Source of the DNA: Zingiber officinale
Taxonomy: Eukaryota > Streptophyta > Magnoliopsida > Zingiberales > Zingiberaceae
Reading direction: 5' to 3'
Assembly (NCBI RefSeq): GCF_018446385.1
Contig: NC_055990.1
Location: 26,435,891 to 26,499,890 of the forward strand
DNA length: 64,000 nucleotides
In this document: positions 1 through 12,407 of the stretch, piece by piece
Numbering within the stretch: position 1 is the stretch's first letter
How the letters are laid out: each line of letters begins with the position of its first letter
Notes under the pieces: generated by a model
What the model was told of the DNA's origin: nothing
Databases searched by the model: none
The model's input: the letters and a program-made list of their open reading frames with translations, nothing else
Program-made: the position numbers and the translations under genes

Positions 1-1882
1 AACGAAATATGTTTGATCGATACTCCATATTACCGGCTAAAATACTATGATTATCGACCATTTTGTTTTGCTAGTAACTCCAACTTTTCCTGTAGTGGTA
101 TCTTAAATGTATCCAATGGGTTCGTCCATAATTAATAAAAAAAGAAAGAGACTTAGAGTTAATCTTTTATGTAATCTCATCTTTATTGAAAATGCTTTAG
201 TTAATCAATTTGAAGTGTTCACTCTGGTCGTTGCATCTTTATACATATCCTTAATGACTTCAATATATTCTACGCTAATACCTTTCTTTTTTTAGAATTT
301 TTCATATAATGTTTCTTGAAATTATGTTACAAATTTTTTCTAAGTCAATAAATATCCGATGCAAATCTTGCTCTTCCTTCCGATACTTTTCGTAGCCTAA
401 GAATATATATAACTTCTATTTTCGATCTTCTATATATGAATTCAAATTGATTTTTGGTCACCGTGAACTCCTTAATTTCTTTTCTATTATTCTTTTCTAA
501 AGTTTCATTGTATGACTCATTAGTTTAATATCTTTATAGTTTTTATAATTTTGTATATCTCTCTTGTTATTATATAAGAGAACTAGAGTATTTATCTTTT
601 ATTGATCAGATTTTTTTTCTTCTATTTTTAGTTTTATGTTAAATAATTTTGTAAGTCATTTCATACCTTATTTCCATAGGACTTCCATACCTCTATCTGA
701 ACAGGGGCAGATCTAGGCAAGGGCTAGAGTGGGTTGAATGTCTCTCCAAGATCCGTCAAAGAAGGAGGAGCCATGGAAGTTGTAGTGGGCTGACTACTCT
801 CAGCCCTCACCGAGCAACGGAATCCCAGCCGTGAGTGGTGAGCCATGACCAACATCTAGGGAAATGAGGGAAGAAGAAGCTTCTGTCTTTGTTGTTCTTC
901 GTCCTTTTTTTAAAAAATTTATAAAGGAATTAGTGGATCGTTCCACTAACTCCTTATAAAATAAAAAAGGACCATCTTAATATCTTATTAACTTTACCGT
1001 CAGTAGCTATATCTGACGACCATGAGGTCCACAACCAACACTAATATGTCACCAAGTGTTAACTAATATTTCAATAAGCAATAGTCTAATAGTAATTTCA
1101 TAATTTATTAATTTAGTATTTTATCATTTTTACGATGTCGAATTGAACTTTTTGTTATTAAATATATTTATTATGTTGTAAAAAAAAAACTTGTTACCCC
1201 TCGCTAGAAATTATCTCTAAATCCGCCCCTTATTTGAATATAACTTGGTTCAACTATTTTTCCATTTTGTATCCCATTTAAAGCTTATTCTACCTCTGAA
1301 ATTTGAATTCTACGATAAAAATTTGACATACTTAAATTATCTAAGTTAAGTTGGTCACCTAAATCTTCATTAAAAAGTTGATAAAAATACCTCTTCTATC
1401 GTTCCTTTATTTCTCTATCATTTATTAGTATCTATTGTATTAATCTTTAATATATTTTATTTGGATACAATCTCTTCTCACTTTAGTTATTTTATAAATG
1501 TCTCTTTTTTCTTCTTTTAATTTATATATAATTTTTTATATAACTGTTCAAAAATTTCATTTTTTGATTCATTCACTTTCTTAGTCTCTTTCTTTAACTA
1601 TTGTATATTTTTTTTTAAGTTTGACTCGTTCTTACAAATATATAATTTTTTATCAGATATTCATTTTTCTTTCACCTTCTCTCGTACTTTTTCATTCCAC
1701 CATCAAGATTCCTTATTTGGTGATGCATGCCCTTCGACTCATCGATTACACTCTTGACTATTATTTTTAATTTTGATACAATCTTATCTCATGTTGAATT
1801 AGAGTTACCGTATATTTCACCTAATTCTTGTACTCCTATTTTCTCCTCGAATGTATTTTGTTTTCCATCTTTTAACTTTCAC
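1..1882 (-). mobile_element. RTE-type LINE, reverse-transcriptase half (window-truncated)
   Basis: Degenerate non-LTR retrotransposon read on the minus strand. Near 300-215 the complement reads ISVEYIEVIKDMYKDA, the conserved reverse-transcriptase stretch of plant RTE elements. Near 1720-1400 it reads the post-endonuclease linker, including DIYKITKVRRD. The 5' half of the same element lies at 17700-18690. Removing the L1 between them brings KWWKLK (right side) and DGKQNTFEEKIGVQELGEIYG-like sequence (left side) into one continuous reading. Many stops and frame changes make it dead. The 3' end is beyond the window edge. A MITE lies inside at 703-1230. Confidence 0.8.
703..1230. mobile_element. 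MITE-like DNA element inside the RTE LINE
   Basis: A 528-bp insertion with terminal inverted repeats: AGGGGCAGATCTAG on the left, and AGGGGCGGATTTAG as the complement of the right end. It is flanked by imperfect 8-9 bp duplications (TATCTGAAC / TATTTGAAT). No transposase is visible. Duplication length and termini fit a hAT- or Mutator-type non-autonomous element; the superfamily is unsure. The RTE reading is interrupted here. Confidence 0.7.
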
Positions 1883-2269
1883 GGAAATAGGTACATATTG
1901 TATAATATGCTTTGAGAGTGAAAACTCCCAAAGCAACATAGCATACAAAATGCCTAGGAGCTTAACCCTCTATATATGAGGTAAAGCTCCACAATCAACA
2001 CTCAATCCCTGCTTACAATCATACATCACATGGGCACATCAACCTTGCATGCAAGCAAGAGACACACACTACCAATCCACATTTGACATCATATAGACAC
2101 AAGCCCACATTGGACTTGCATTCACATCTGTAGCCTTGCATTACACGGACACCAACCAGACATGTTGGTGCTTACAAAACACGGACTACAATCATAAAAA
2201 TAAAACAACCATTACACCATATGAAACAATTATCCCCAACCAAATCGTGCTAGGCCAAGTGAGGAGCAT

Positions 2270-5140
2270 TATGCTGGCTTGATATCCACAAACCGGTGCC
2301 CTTGAATCTTAACTTTGCGAAAAATCCAATCAATATTTGGAGCAAACCCTTGGTACTGACTTCTATTGCGAGCTTTCCATATGAAATAGATCATGCTTCA
2401 GATGCTTAAGTATCGAGCATTCATTTTCCAATTGCTATCTTTGTAGTTCCGCCCAAGAACTTGTTGTAATATATCAAAGGAGTGAAAAACCTGATTGATG
2501 TCCAACCAATGCTTCACTTTACTCTACAATCCGCAAGCCATAGAGCATTCAAAGAACAAATGATGATTAGACTCTTCTTTATGCTGGCACAATATACATT
2601 CTTTATTTGACTCATATTCCATTTTATCTTTGGTTCTTAGATTATCATTTGCTAGCATCCATAAAGCGAACTAATATTTGGCATGATTTTCGGCCTCCAC
2701 ACCATCAAATTCCAAGTCACTTCCGAGCCCCTTGGCATGAATAAATGATAAGCATTTGTACTCCTTTTACTTTCCTAATGAACCAATCCATCATCATTAT
2801 ATTTGCTCTATCAACTTCATTTAAGGCTCTTAAGATTTTGTTTTGGATTTCTATAAGTCTCTTGATCAAGGGTGAATCTGAAGCATTAATTTCCCATGCC
2901 TAAAAATCAGCCCCTTTCATATAGTATTGGTGCACCCACTTAACTCATAATGAATTTATTTTAGCTTTGATATCCCATAATATTTTGCTCAACAAAGTCT
3001 CATTCCATGCAAGAAGATCTCTAAGGTCATAACCCTCATCTTGGTTTGATAGACAAATCTTTAACCAAGACATAGGTGGATGTTTTGAAGACCAAACAAA
3101 CATGAGACAAATAACTTTAATCTTATCAATTACTCCACTAGGAATTGAAAACATTGAAAGCCAAAAATATTCCATACCTTGAAAAATCGTACCCACTAAT
3201 TCCAAACGCTCGGCATATGATAAGGTATGCTTAGGCTAAACATTTATCCTTCTTGTAATAACATCTAGGAGCGACCTATAGTTAGTAATCCTGAATATTT
3301 TTCCACCGCCAATGGAATGCCCAAGTACCGGAAAGGAAAAGAACCTTCTGGGAATCCCATGAGACGAAGAAGCTGAACCTTTAATCTTACATTCACACTA
3401 GCCATATAACTTGCATTTTTTGAGGGTTTACTCGAAATCCCTCCAAAACTATCCAAACATTCTACTATATGTTGTGTAGATGATACATATGTTCAGCAAA
3501 ACAACATTAAATCATCCTCATAAATAAGATGTGTAATACCCACCTCCTTGCACATTGGATGACAATGGATGGCAAAGTGGCAATAGTCTTGAGTTTTCTT
3601 GATAGAACTTCAATGCATAGGCCGAATAGAAAAGGAGAAAGGGGATCCCCTTACCTAAGCCCTCTTTTCTCACTAAAAAATCATATATGCCACCATTTAG
3701 TGAAATTGAATAAGATACCGTAGTGACACATTCCTTGATCCAATTACAATATCGTTAGGGAAAATCAAAACCAATGAGTGCCTTCATAAGAAAGTTCCAA
3801 TCAATCATATCAAAAGTTGTCTTCAAGTCTACTTTGATCATGCATCTAGGAGAAATCTTTTTGTGTGCATACTTTTGAAGCAATTCTTGAGTTAAATATA
3901 TATTATCTCCTATAGAACGCCCCTTGATAAATGCTACTTGAGTTAGATCCAATGAGAAATCCAAGACTTCAAATAACCGACGAACAAAGATTTTTGAAAT
4001 AGCTTTATAGAACATGGTGAAACAAGAAACCGACCTATAATCTGAAACATCCATAGCATAATCTCCGTTCGGCACAAGAGAGATCAATGAGTGGTTTCAT
4101 TGCTTGAGTATCTTGCCATTTTGAAAAAAAATTCCTTTATAGCTGCAATAAAATCGTTACTAACAATATCCCAAGAAGAGGTAAAGAATTTCAAACTATA
4201 GTCATCTGGTCCCGGAGCTTTCCCACATCTAATGTCATGTAAACAGTCCTTATTTCTTCTTGGTCAACCGACTTGTATAAGTTTTCAGATTACCCCATGG
4301 TTAGCTTCCTTCCCTTGATCTTATTGCTGCCCAAGGTGTTGCATATCTCCTTTTGGCCAAGTAATGCATGAAAATAATCTACAAACTCTTCGGCTACTTC
4401 TCCTATGCTTGTAGTTTGATTTTTATTCCTTTTCTCGAGTGTTATGATTGCATTTCTTTTGTTGTTCATTTTTACCACATCATGAAAAAATTTTATACAT
4501 TTGTCCGTACTTTTCAAATAAACATTCTTCGCTAGTAGGTTGACTTTCTTTTTTATTTGAATATACTCCATAAGGGTTGGACCTCCATCTAGAATGCTTC
4601 TTTACACCTCTTCTAGTTCTACTTTTGCTCTTCTTGCTTTCTCCGAGATATACCCAAGGTGCTTCTTGTTTAGCTCCTTCAAACGACCTTTCAATCAAAA
4701 TAACTTTGTTTTAAGTATAAATTGGGTATTTCCCATTGTTGGGGCTGCCCAAGAGTCTTCTACAACCTTCTTGAAATCTTCATGCAATAACCACATGTTG
4801 AAGAATTTAAAAGCCTTAGCTAGTGTGTGCACAATGGTGCGTGACTGATTCAAGAGTTATTCGGACGCCATAAATTCCGCATAAGTATCAAAATTCATCA
4901 TCAACCAATAGGAGTTTACTAAAGCTCTATCTAACTTATAAGAAGCATTACCATTAAACCATGTAAAGCGACATTCAAGAGACTGGAGATCCACTGGACC
5001 ATAAGCTTATGCAAAAATTTACAAGTCCCTCATTTCATGATTTGTAATTGGAGATCCCTTTTGTTTTTCATGAATAGATAGAAAAGAATTAAAATCTCTC
5101 ATAATTAATCATCCATGGATCAAAAATAGTGCCTCCTATA
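2270..5140 (-). pseudogene. L1 LINE ORF2 remnant: endonuclease end, reverse transcriptase, C-terminal domain
   Basis: The complement around 5100-4850 gives the end of the endonuclease domain (SLECRFTWFNGNASYKLDRA). At 4571-4290 comes the linker before the RT. At 4087-3755 the RT reads VAFIKGRSIGDNIYLTQELL and MIKVDLKTTFDMIDW, the motif 2 and motif A regions of plant LINE RT. Near 3530-3500 the catalytic box appears as YEDDLMLF instead of the usual FADD. Near 3360-3290 the stretch GFPEGSFPFRYLGIPLAVEK is typical of the thumb region. It ends near 2270 with MIYFIWKARNRSQY and FVDIKPA followed by a stop. Several frame changes and stops mean it is not functional. Confidence 0.85.
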
Positions 5141-5148
5141 TCTGTGAG

Positions 5149-6514
5149 CAGCCCCAGTCCTAACATTCGGGAGGCTCAGGGCGAAACGATCAAAATAGGT
5201 CCTTAATTTTTTGTTTTCATAAAGTAAAGATTATTTACAATGATTTCTTCTAGCTTTTCTAGATGTAAAATCATCTATAATATTATTAATTTCAAGATTT
5301 TCTAAAATATCTTTTTCAATAGATAAAATTGCTAATCCATTCAATCTCTCTTATGACATTGTTGATCTCATGTATGTTTTTAACAATTTTAATTTTGAGT
5401 CATTTTGAGAAACTTTATTTACATGTTTACTGTATACCAACCTCTTTCGGTCTCTTATCTCTCCATTACTTAATTTTTTTAAAATAATGAGTACTTGAAA
5501 AATATCTAGAGTAATGATCAAAAGGAAATATGAGATTCATTTCCCTTATAGACCCCTTTTCAACTAAAATATTATGTGCATTATTATCAAGATTATCCCA
5601 ATTCCTTGGATTATATATATCAAGTGGAAAAATAAATTGTTTATCAATATTAGTATTCTCATTATCTACTACATTAGTAACATTTTCATGTTATCTTAAA
5701 TTATCTCTATCCTCATTAACATCATGAATTTCATTAGACTCATCATTAACATCATGAATTTCATTAAACTCCTCGTTAACATTATGTATTTCCTTAAACT
5801 CATCTATATTATCCTTATTTAAATTTTCTATATTTTCATTAGAACTTGATCTTTTAATAAAGAATTTATTAAGAGCACCTCTTTGTGATTCACTTAATTA
5901 TTCTATTTTTTTTTTCTTTTTTCACATCCAGAAATATGTTTTCTAGGCAGCATATTATAATGCACAAAATTACAATAATTGCAATACTATAATTTAAATC
6001 AACTGAAATAAAACTATAATTTAAATAAACTGGAATAATTGCACCTGGATGAAAAAGATGAGTAGATGACAACCTGCAACCGTCGCAACTCGCAAACCAC
6101 AACGCAAACAGTAGATGTTCAAAACCTTTAGGTGCAGTGTGCAGGAGGTGCTAGTGCAGCTGTGTGTAGAGAAGAGGCAAAGGCGCAACCTCACTGTGAC
6201 GCCGTCGCGGAGTCGTCGGTAGAAAGGAGAGCAAACAAAAAAGAAAGGGGAAGAGAGAAAAATGATGTAATTGTAAATAAATTCAAGAGAAAACTGAAAA
6301 ATAAAGAGAATATGAGAAAGGAGAGGTAGAAATCACAACAGCTTGTGCGGTGGCAGAGGATGTGCAACAGTGAAGGTTTACAACTATAAGTTAACTTAAT
6401 TCTCAATTAATATATGCATATATAAATTATGTAAATGTTTCAAAATTGTGGGCCCCTCCCAAACTTGGGCCCTGGGCAATCGCCCAAGATGGCCCGACCT
6501 TTGGGCCGGTGCTG
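5149..6514 (-). mobile_element. Internally deleted hAT DNA transposon
   Basis: A 1366-bp element flanked by a perfect 8-bp duplication TCTGTGAG (5141-5148 and 6515-6522), the hallmark of hAT elements. Ends are CAGCCCCAGTCC and (complement of the right end) CAGCACCGGCCC. It keeps pieces of the transposase start and end but not the middle. Inserted in the endonuclease region of the L1. The right third (6100-6380) is GC-richer and non-coding. Confidence 0.9.
5170..5890 (-). pseudogene. hAT transposase remnant (TTF zinc-finger / ZMYM1-like type)
   Basis: Read on the complement from 5890 down: a region with GALNKFFIKRSSSNENIENL, then three short repeats of NEIHDVN, then PLDIYNPRNWDNLDNNAH, then the family signature MNLIFPFDHYSRYFSSTHYF and RDRKRLVYSKHVNKVS. 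The next residues jump to the C-terminal SQERLNGLAILSIEKDILEN, which belongs to the hAT dimerisation region. The central RNase-H-like catalytic fold is missing, so this is a deletion derivative. It also carries stops. It could only be moved by a relative elsewhere. Confidence 0.85.
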
Positions 6515-6522
6515 TCTGTGAG

Positions 6523-6683
6523 TACATCATATAATGATCTCCTTGTAATAATTGAATGTAGCCCATATATGTAAGTCACCAAGAATCCACTGCTAGAAAT
6601 ATGACATCGAATATGACAATGTATATATTGATTGGTGGTTATAATAATATCCATATCAATCTTCTGCAAGTCCCAAAGAAGCA
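6523..6683 (-). pseudogene. L1 endonuclease fragment between two insertions
   Basis: A short remnant of the L1 ORF2 endonuclease left between the hAT element and the LTR element. On the complement it reads KIDMDIIITTNQYIHCHI and LVTYIYGLHSIITRRSLYDV, resembling the 'val-y-g.n....R..LW..L' stretch of plant LINE endonucleases. Continuity with 14013-14260 is restored when the LTR element and one copy of its GTATC target duplication are removed. Confidence 0.7.
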
Positions 6684-7195
6684 GTATCTGTTAGGACCAA
6701 AAGTAGCTAGAGGGGGGGTGAATAGCTCGTCGCGTTCGTTCGTTGCTCGGCGTTGCGTGGCGTTGCTTGTTTCTTCAAGAATATGCAGCGGAAAATACAG
6801 AAACAAATGCAATAACGCTAACACGGTTGGTTTACTTGGTATCCACCTCACAAGAGGTGACTAATCCAAGGATCCACACCACGCACGCACCCTCCACTAT
6901 GAAAAACACTCCTTTTCGGTAACTACCGAGGGCGGAGAAGCCCTACAAGACTCTCAGTACAAGAAGAAAGGAAAGGGAAACAAAATACAAGCGCAAAGCT
7001 TACAATGAGTACAGAAAACCCTAACCCTAGCTTCTCTTCTTGCCTTTGATCCGCCTCTTGACTTGGAAAGCTTCCAAGATCCTTCAAGAACTGGCGATCT
7101 GATCTTTGAGAGCGCTGTGGAGGAGCTGGCGAGTAATCTGGAGTGAATTGGAGAAGAGATACCGCAGCCATCGAACGCCTGCAGCTATAAACGAT

Positions 7196-7465
7196 GCCAA
7201 CGATCGGATCCCGATCGATTCGAATGTTCCCAATCGATCGGGGAGGCTTTGGATCGATCCACGGATCGATCCAGAGCGCCTCTGTGCTCTGGAAACGCGC
7301 CTGGATCGATCCACGGATCGATCCAGCGCTTATCGCGCGAAGTAGCCGCGTCCCAATCGATCCACTGATCGATTGGGACCTCTGGATCGATCCACGGATC
7401 GATCCAGAGGCTCTCTGTTCGCTGGGACAGGTCTGGATCGATCCACTGATCGATCCATCACTTGA
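7196..7465. repeat. Cluster of GGATCGATCC palindromes in the LTR
   Basis: The 12-bp perfect palindrome TGGATCGATCCA, or close variants, occurs again and again, usually in pairs separated by C(A/T)(C/G). Equivalent clusters occur at about 12940-13225, 37830-38170 and 43525-43865 in the other LTRs, and smaller ones at 9074-9256 and 39622-39795 in the element interiors. Spurious open frames rich in WIDP or DRS arise from it on both strands. Confidence 0.9.
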
Positions 7466-7534
7466 TTTTTGTCCAAAACCAAGTCCCAAACCTCCCAAAC
7501 CAGCACCCGGTCAACCTTGACCTGTTGGTATGTC

Positions 7535-8065
7535 ATGCCTAGCATCTAGTCACTCCCTTGACCTGCTAGGACTCCCTTACCAAGTGTCCGGTCAATCCCT
7601 TTGACCCACTTGGACTTTTCTCTGTGCCAAGTATCCGGTCAATCCCTTTGACCTACTTGGACTTTTCTTTCATGCCAAGTATCCAGTCAATCCTTTGACC
7701 TACTTGGACTTCCCAGCACCAGATGTCCGATCATCCTTGATCCATCTGGATTTTCCCTTGCCTGGCTTCACTCACCAGGACTTTCACCTAGCTTCACTCA
7801 CTAGGGTTTTCCATCTGCCTAGCTTCACTCACTAGGACTTTCACCTGGCTTCACTCACCAGGATTTCCATCTGCCTAGCTTCACTCACTAGGACTTTCAC
7901 CTGGCTTCACTCACCAAGATTTCCATCTGCCTAGCTTCACTCACTAGGACTTCCTTCTGCCTGGCTTCACTCACCAGGACTTTTCTTCTGCCTGGCTTCA
8001 CTCACCAGGACTTTCATACTGCCTAGCTTCACTCACTAGGTCTTTCATTTTGCCTAACATCCCAG
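7535..8065. repeat. Array of short covarying hairpins in the LTR
   Basis: Tandem units each form a short inverted repeat. Examples are CCTGG-CTTCACTCA-CCAGG, its variant CCTAG-CTTCACTCA-CTAGG, and CCAAGT...ACTTGG with an inner GGTCAA...TTGACC. The arms change together between units so that pairing is kept. The same array recurs at about 13290-13880, 38250-38670 and 43945-44370. Confidence 0.9.
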
Positions 8066-8211
8066 TTAGGACTTCCCAGTCAAGTATCCAGTCAACCTTG
8101 ACCTACTTGACTCTTCTTCAATCAATATCTTATTGTCAAACATCTAAACCCAAACCAAGACTCAGCTTGGTTACCCAGGTCAACCTTGACCTGAGGGATA
8201 TTGCACCAACA

Positions 8212-8225
8212 ATCTCCCCCTTTTT
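8212..8225 (-). promoter_or_regulatory. Polypurine tract of LTR element copy 1
   Basis: Complement reads AAAAAGGGGGAGAT directly before the 3' LTR. The same tract is at 38764-38777 in copy 2. This fixes the minus-strand orientation together with the primer site at the other end. Confidence 0.85.
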
Positions 8226-10558
8226 GATGTTTGACAATACCACTATAACACTTACAATCCCATATGTAAGTTAGGCTAATCCCATAGCCTCCTTCTTCAT
8301 GTCACTAGGTAATGAAAGCATAAATTAAGCTCTTCATTCTCCCCCTAAGAGGGCAAACTCCCTCTAGGTAATGAAAGCCTAAACTTAACCATACATTCTC
8401 CCCCTATTGGCACACATCAACCCATCGTTGGACACACATCAACCTATGCTCCAATTCTGGGCACACTTCAACAAAACCATTTGTTGAAGACTCTCCCCCT
8501 GAAGAGTTGCTCATCGTTGTTCACAACATCACTCGTTGTGATCAACACGATAATGAAGGTCCCATACCCTTCATTTATCCTTAACTTCTCCCTCAATGTA
8601 GACAACTACCCAACCTTGAGCATTATCTACCACTTGAGTGTCCACTTGAAATAATGAGGATATCCACTCCCCATTTCTCCCCATTTCAAGTTTAAATGCT
8701 CAACCTTGAGCAAGTTCACAACAGAAGGTTAACCACCTTCCAAGGTTCATGAAAAAAATAATTTTCATGTCTTTAAAGAGTCCCTCCCCCTAAAGACATG
8801 GTGGTAACTTCTGTCATTGCACCAACAATGACTTGGAATCCCTAAAACATTAGGAAACCCAAATTTAGAAGTTTTGAGGTTCAAATATTCAAAATTTGAA
8901 ACAACCTCAACCTAAACTTCTACTTAGTCTTCGTTAACCAATCCATCCTTGTTTTCAACATGAAAACACCCTTTGTATGTATACAAATGTATTTAAGGGG
9001 TTTGGAATGGTCACCTAGACTAAAAGAGGTTCAAAGTTGCTGAAATCAAGCCTTCCCAGCCAAAATCAGCAACTTGGATCGATTGGAGTTGGGTTCCAAT
9101 CGATTGAACCTTTCTGAATCGATCCACTGATCGATTCAGACTCCCTGGATCGATCGGCTGATCGATCCAGCGAGCTTCTGCTCGCGGGAATTGCCGTTTG
9201 AATCGATCCATGGATCGATTCAGGAACTCCAATCGATCCATGGATCGATCAGAGCTCTGATAGTTGCTGAAATTCCATTTCAGTCAACTTCAGAAACCCC
9301 TAGAAATTCTACAAAATCCAAAATTATGAAATTTCGTGTAGACATTATTTAGGGCATACTTAATCATGGAAAAATAGCTTTCTATGAAAATACATCATAT
9401 TTTCAAAGATTGACACAAACTTGAAAACTTGCAAAAACTTTAGTGTTTTTCTTCAAGTTTGTGTCTAACTATTCAATGGTGATTACTATCAAAAGATAGC
9501 CTTCACCAAGGTTTTCCAAAAATATTTTAAAAACATTTTCAAAACCAATATCCCATCATGTTCCTTGGGCATAATGCACATGACTTGTACATTAGCTTTC
9601 CCAATGATGGGAAAACACATAACTATGTGTTTTGATGAACCTAAAACTCAAAAGAATGCACTAAAATAACATCTTGAGTTTTGTTCATCTTCCTAACATC
9701 TCACTTGTATCTATTGTACTAAAACACATACAAGTCACCTTATAGTCTTTGTGAGATGTAGATTTTGGTTTTTGCCCTAATCTAGGGATCATGCATATTT
9801 ATCTAGGCATTTTAGAAATATTAGACATCCACCTAGGATGTCACTTGTCAATAAGTGTCGTTAAATGTCATTTGTCCTTAATTACAAGGAATTAAACTTA
9901 ATGCATGATTATGTTATGGCATACATCAAAAGAAAATAATTTTCAAAAGAAAATATCCTATTGCTACATGATGTATGAATGTCATGACATGGTATTTTTG
10001 GATTTTTCTTAATAAAACATGAATGTAAAAATAGACATGATGTCATGACATATGATGGGCAAACAATCATGGTAAGATTTAGCATAAATAAAATATACCT
10101 AGATTAACTATCTAAGTATCCTTAAAATCTTAGCTAAACTTACGACTTAAACCTAGATTGCCCTAAAGTGCTTCAAGAAAATGCCAAAACCTAAGTTGAC
10201 ATTTCTAATTTCCTTGATTAATGTATGCCAATTGAAAATAAATATATCCTCAAATGTTGGCATATTCCATTTTTCCACAAGAGTAGCACTTTTACATTAA
10301 GGCTTAGTTTGCCTTTAATTTCCTAAGAACATACCAAAATCCCAACTTGGTAGTTCTTGTGTTTTCTCACATTTGTGCCACTTTAAAATAAAATCAATAC
10401 TTCTCCAATTTGGCACATTTTACTCTTTCAAGGAGTGAATAATAATTCCATTTCATTTTCAAAGGTTAACAAAAACCTTGAAAATGCTCCTTGAGTGTCA
10501 ATTTCCTCAAAGTTGGGTTAACTACCCTTGTAATCGGAGTTGACACTCTCTAACCCAT

Positions 10559-12253
10559 CTATGGGGTAGAGAAGATGCTCCTAGGAACCCAACACCTATT
10601 GGTGCTCCTTGGATGCTCTAGGTACTCACTAGGGATAACTTCCCTAGATACCTTCCTAGTGACCTTGTTGGGCTTCTTAGAAGCCTTGGTCACACTTTCT
10701 AGGTCAACTCTAGGGATAGCCTCCCTTGTGACCTTGTTAGTGACTTTCTTAGACTTCTTAGACGTCTTAGTCACTTTGGTTGCAAAGATACTCTTAGGGA
10801 TGACTTCCCTAGTATTCTTGGCTTGACCACTAGACCTAGGGTTTGTTCCATAACTATATGGAACTCTATGGTAAGAGGGCACATCCTTCTTAGCCTTTGG
10901 TTTGTATCCCAAACCTCTATGGCCATTAGATGACCTTTGTGCTCCTAGACCTAGGCTATGCTCATTTTGCCCTTTTAGGATATTTTTCATCCTTTTTAGG
11001 GTCCTTTCCATTTTATCAAGCCTTGACCTCAAGACTTGATTTTCTATCACTAAGTCCTTAGTTTTAGATTTTTCATGAGCATTTTTGTTTCTAGGCTTGT
11101 ATCTTACATCCTTAGAGTTATCGCCTAGGTTTTTACCTACAATCCTAGCCTTAGGTGTAGTAGTTTTAGCATGAAAAGCTATATGTTTTTCTTTAACGCT
11201 ATCATGCTTTCTATTTTCATGGTAAATAGCATTAAAATGATATAAATTTGAACTATCATGCTTTTTACCATAATATAAAGGAGTAGGCTCAATAAATGTT
11301 ACCTTCTTCTTTACCTTAGAGGCTCCCTCTTGACTAGAGCTTCCTCCATGAGCCTTGACCACCTTCTTCCCCTTAGGGCATTGACTTCGGTAATGCCCCT
11401 TTAGATTACAAGAGAAGCACACGATGTGCTCCTTGCTCTTCTTTGTTCCGGGGATGGTCTCCTTGGGCTTCTCCTTGCCCTTTTGTGCCACTTTGCCCTT
11501 CTTCTTGGCCAATTTAGGGCATTTGCTCTTTTAGTGCCCACTTTCCCTACACTCAAAACATATTATATGATTTTTATTTTTAATTGAAACATTTATACCT
11601 TCTTGTATAGGGATGGCACTTGCTCCTCCATTTGATATTTCTTGAATTTCGGAGGTGGCACTATCTTCTTCTTCTTCACTTGACCCGGATGTAGAAGCTT
11701 CTCCTTCTTCTTGATCCGGCGTCACCAAAAATTGCTCCCCCTCAATCCTAGAGGTGGAGGCTTCATCATCTTGAATATGAAACAAGGAGTATGCTCCCTC
11801 CTTGTTCCCTTCGTTGCATTCCCTTGAGGATGAAGCTTCTTGGATTTCCTCTTCTTCGGAGGTTGAACATCTCTCAACCTCGGAGTCCTCCTCTTGGTCT
11901 TGATCCAATGAGTCGCCCTCTTTGGATTCTCCTTGATCTGGTACAGTGGAGGGGATCTCATGAATTCTTGCCAATTTGCTCCAAAGCTCCTTAGCATGTT
12001 CAACCTCTCCAATTTGTTCCAAGATGTTGCTTGGCAATAAATTGACCAAAAGCTTGGTCACTTTGTCATTGGCCTCACATCTTTGGATTTGGTCTTTGCT
12101 CCACTTGCTCATTTTGAGTACTTTGCCCTTGGAATTTGTGGGAGCTTCAAAACCTTCCATGAGAGCAAACCATTGCTCTATCTCCATCATAAGAAAATTT
12201 TCGATTCTTGATTTCCAAGAATCGAAGCTTGTAGATGAATATGGTGGAGCCAC
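10559..12253 (-). pseudogene. Gag remnant of LTR element copy 1
   Basis: A Copia-type gag (UBN2-like): the N-terminal region has FDSWKSRIENFLMMEIEQW and ELWSKLARIHE, followed by an acidic Ser/Glu-rich stretch, two CCHC zinc knuckles (CFECRESGH... and CFSCNLKGHYRSQC), and a long Lys/Thr-rich basic tail ending in WVPRSIFSTP. In family terms the knuckles bind the element's RNA. The reading is broken in about one place; the copy 2 homologue is at 41149-42944. The frame stops where a pol region would normally begin. Confidence 0.85.
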
Positions 12254-12407
12254 CCTTGTGTCAAATCCAAGTCCATCTTAGAATTGCATCTTGAAGTTGA
12301 GCTTGATAAAATCTTGAACTTGAAGAATTTGCTCCAACTTCTTCACCCTCTAGCTTTTCTTGATATACTTGACCCTTCCGGCGATGATTCCGGTGAAGAG
12401 CGGCCTC

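Larger units (their letters stand above)
6689..8211 (-). repeat. 3' LTR of gag-only element copy 1
   Basis: 1523-bp LTR (3' LTR in element orientation). It contains a 7-base G run near its left end, a cluster of TGGATCGATCCA-type palindromes (about 7196-7465), and an array of short covarying hairpins (about 7535-8065). Near-identical to 12422-14007, which has one additional hairpin unit and small palindrome differences. Confidence 0.9.

Noticed and set aside
7084-7545. Overlapping open frames on both strands rich in WIDP and DRS repeats (also at 12820-13310, 37803-38237, 43401-43930)
   Set aside because: They are by-products of the GGATCGATCC palindrome clusters in LTRs, open in several frames and both strands, with no sign of coding selection.
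7735-8065. Regularly spaced repeats that look CRISPR-like
   Set aside because: The 'spacers' are themselves similar repeats, the units are imperfect hairpins in LTRs of a plant element, and no cas genes exist.
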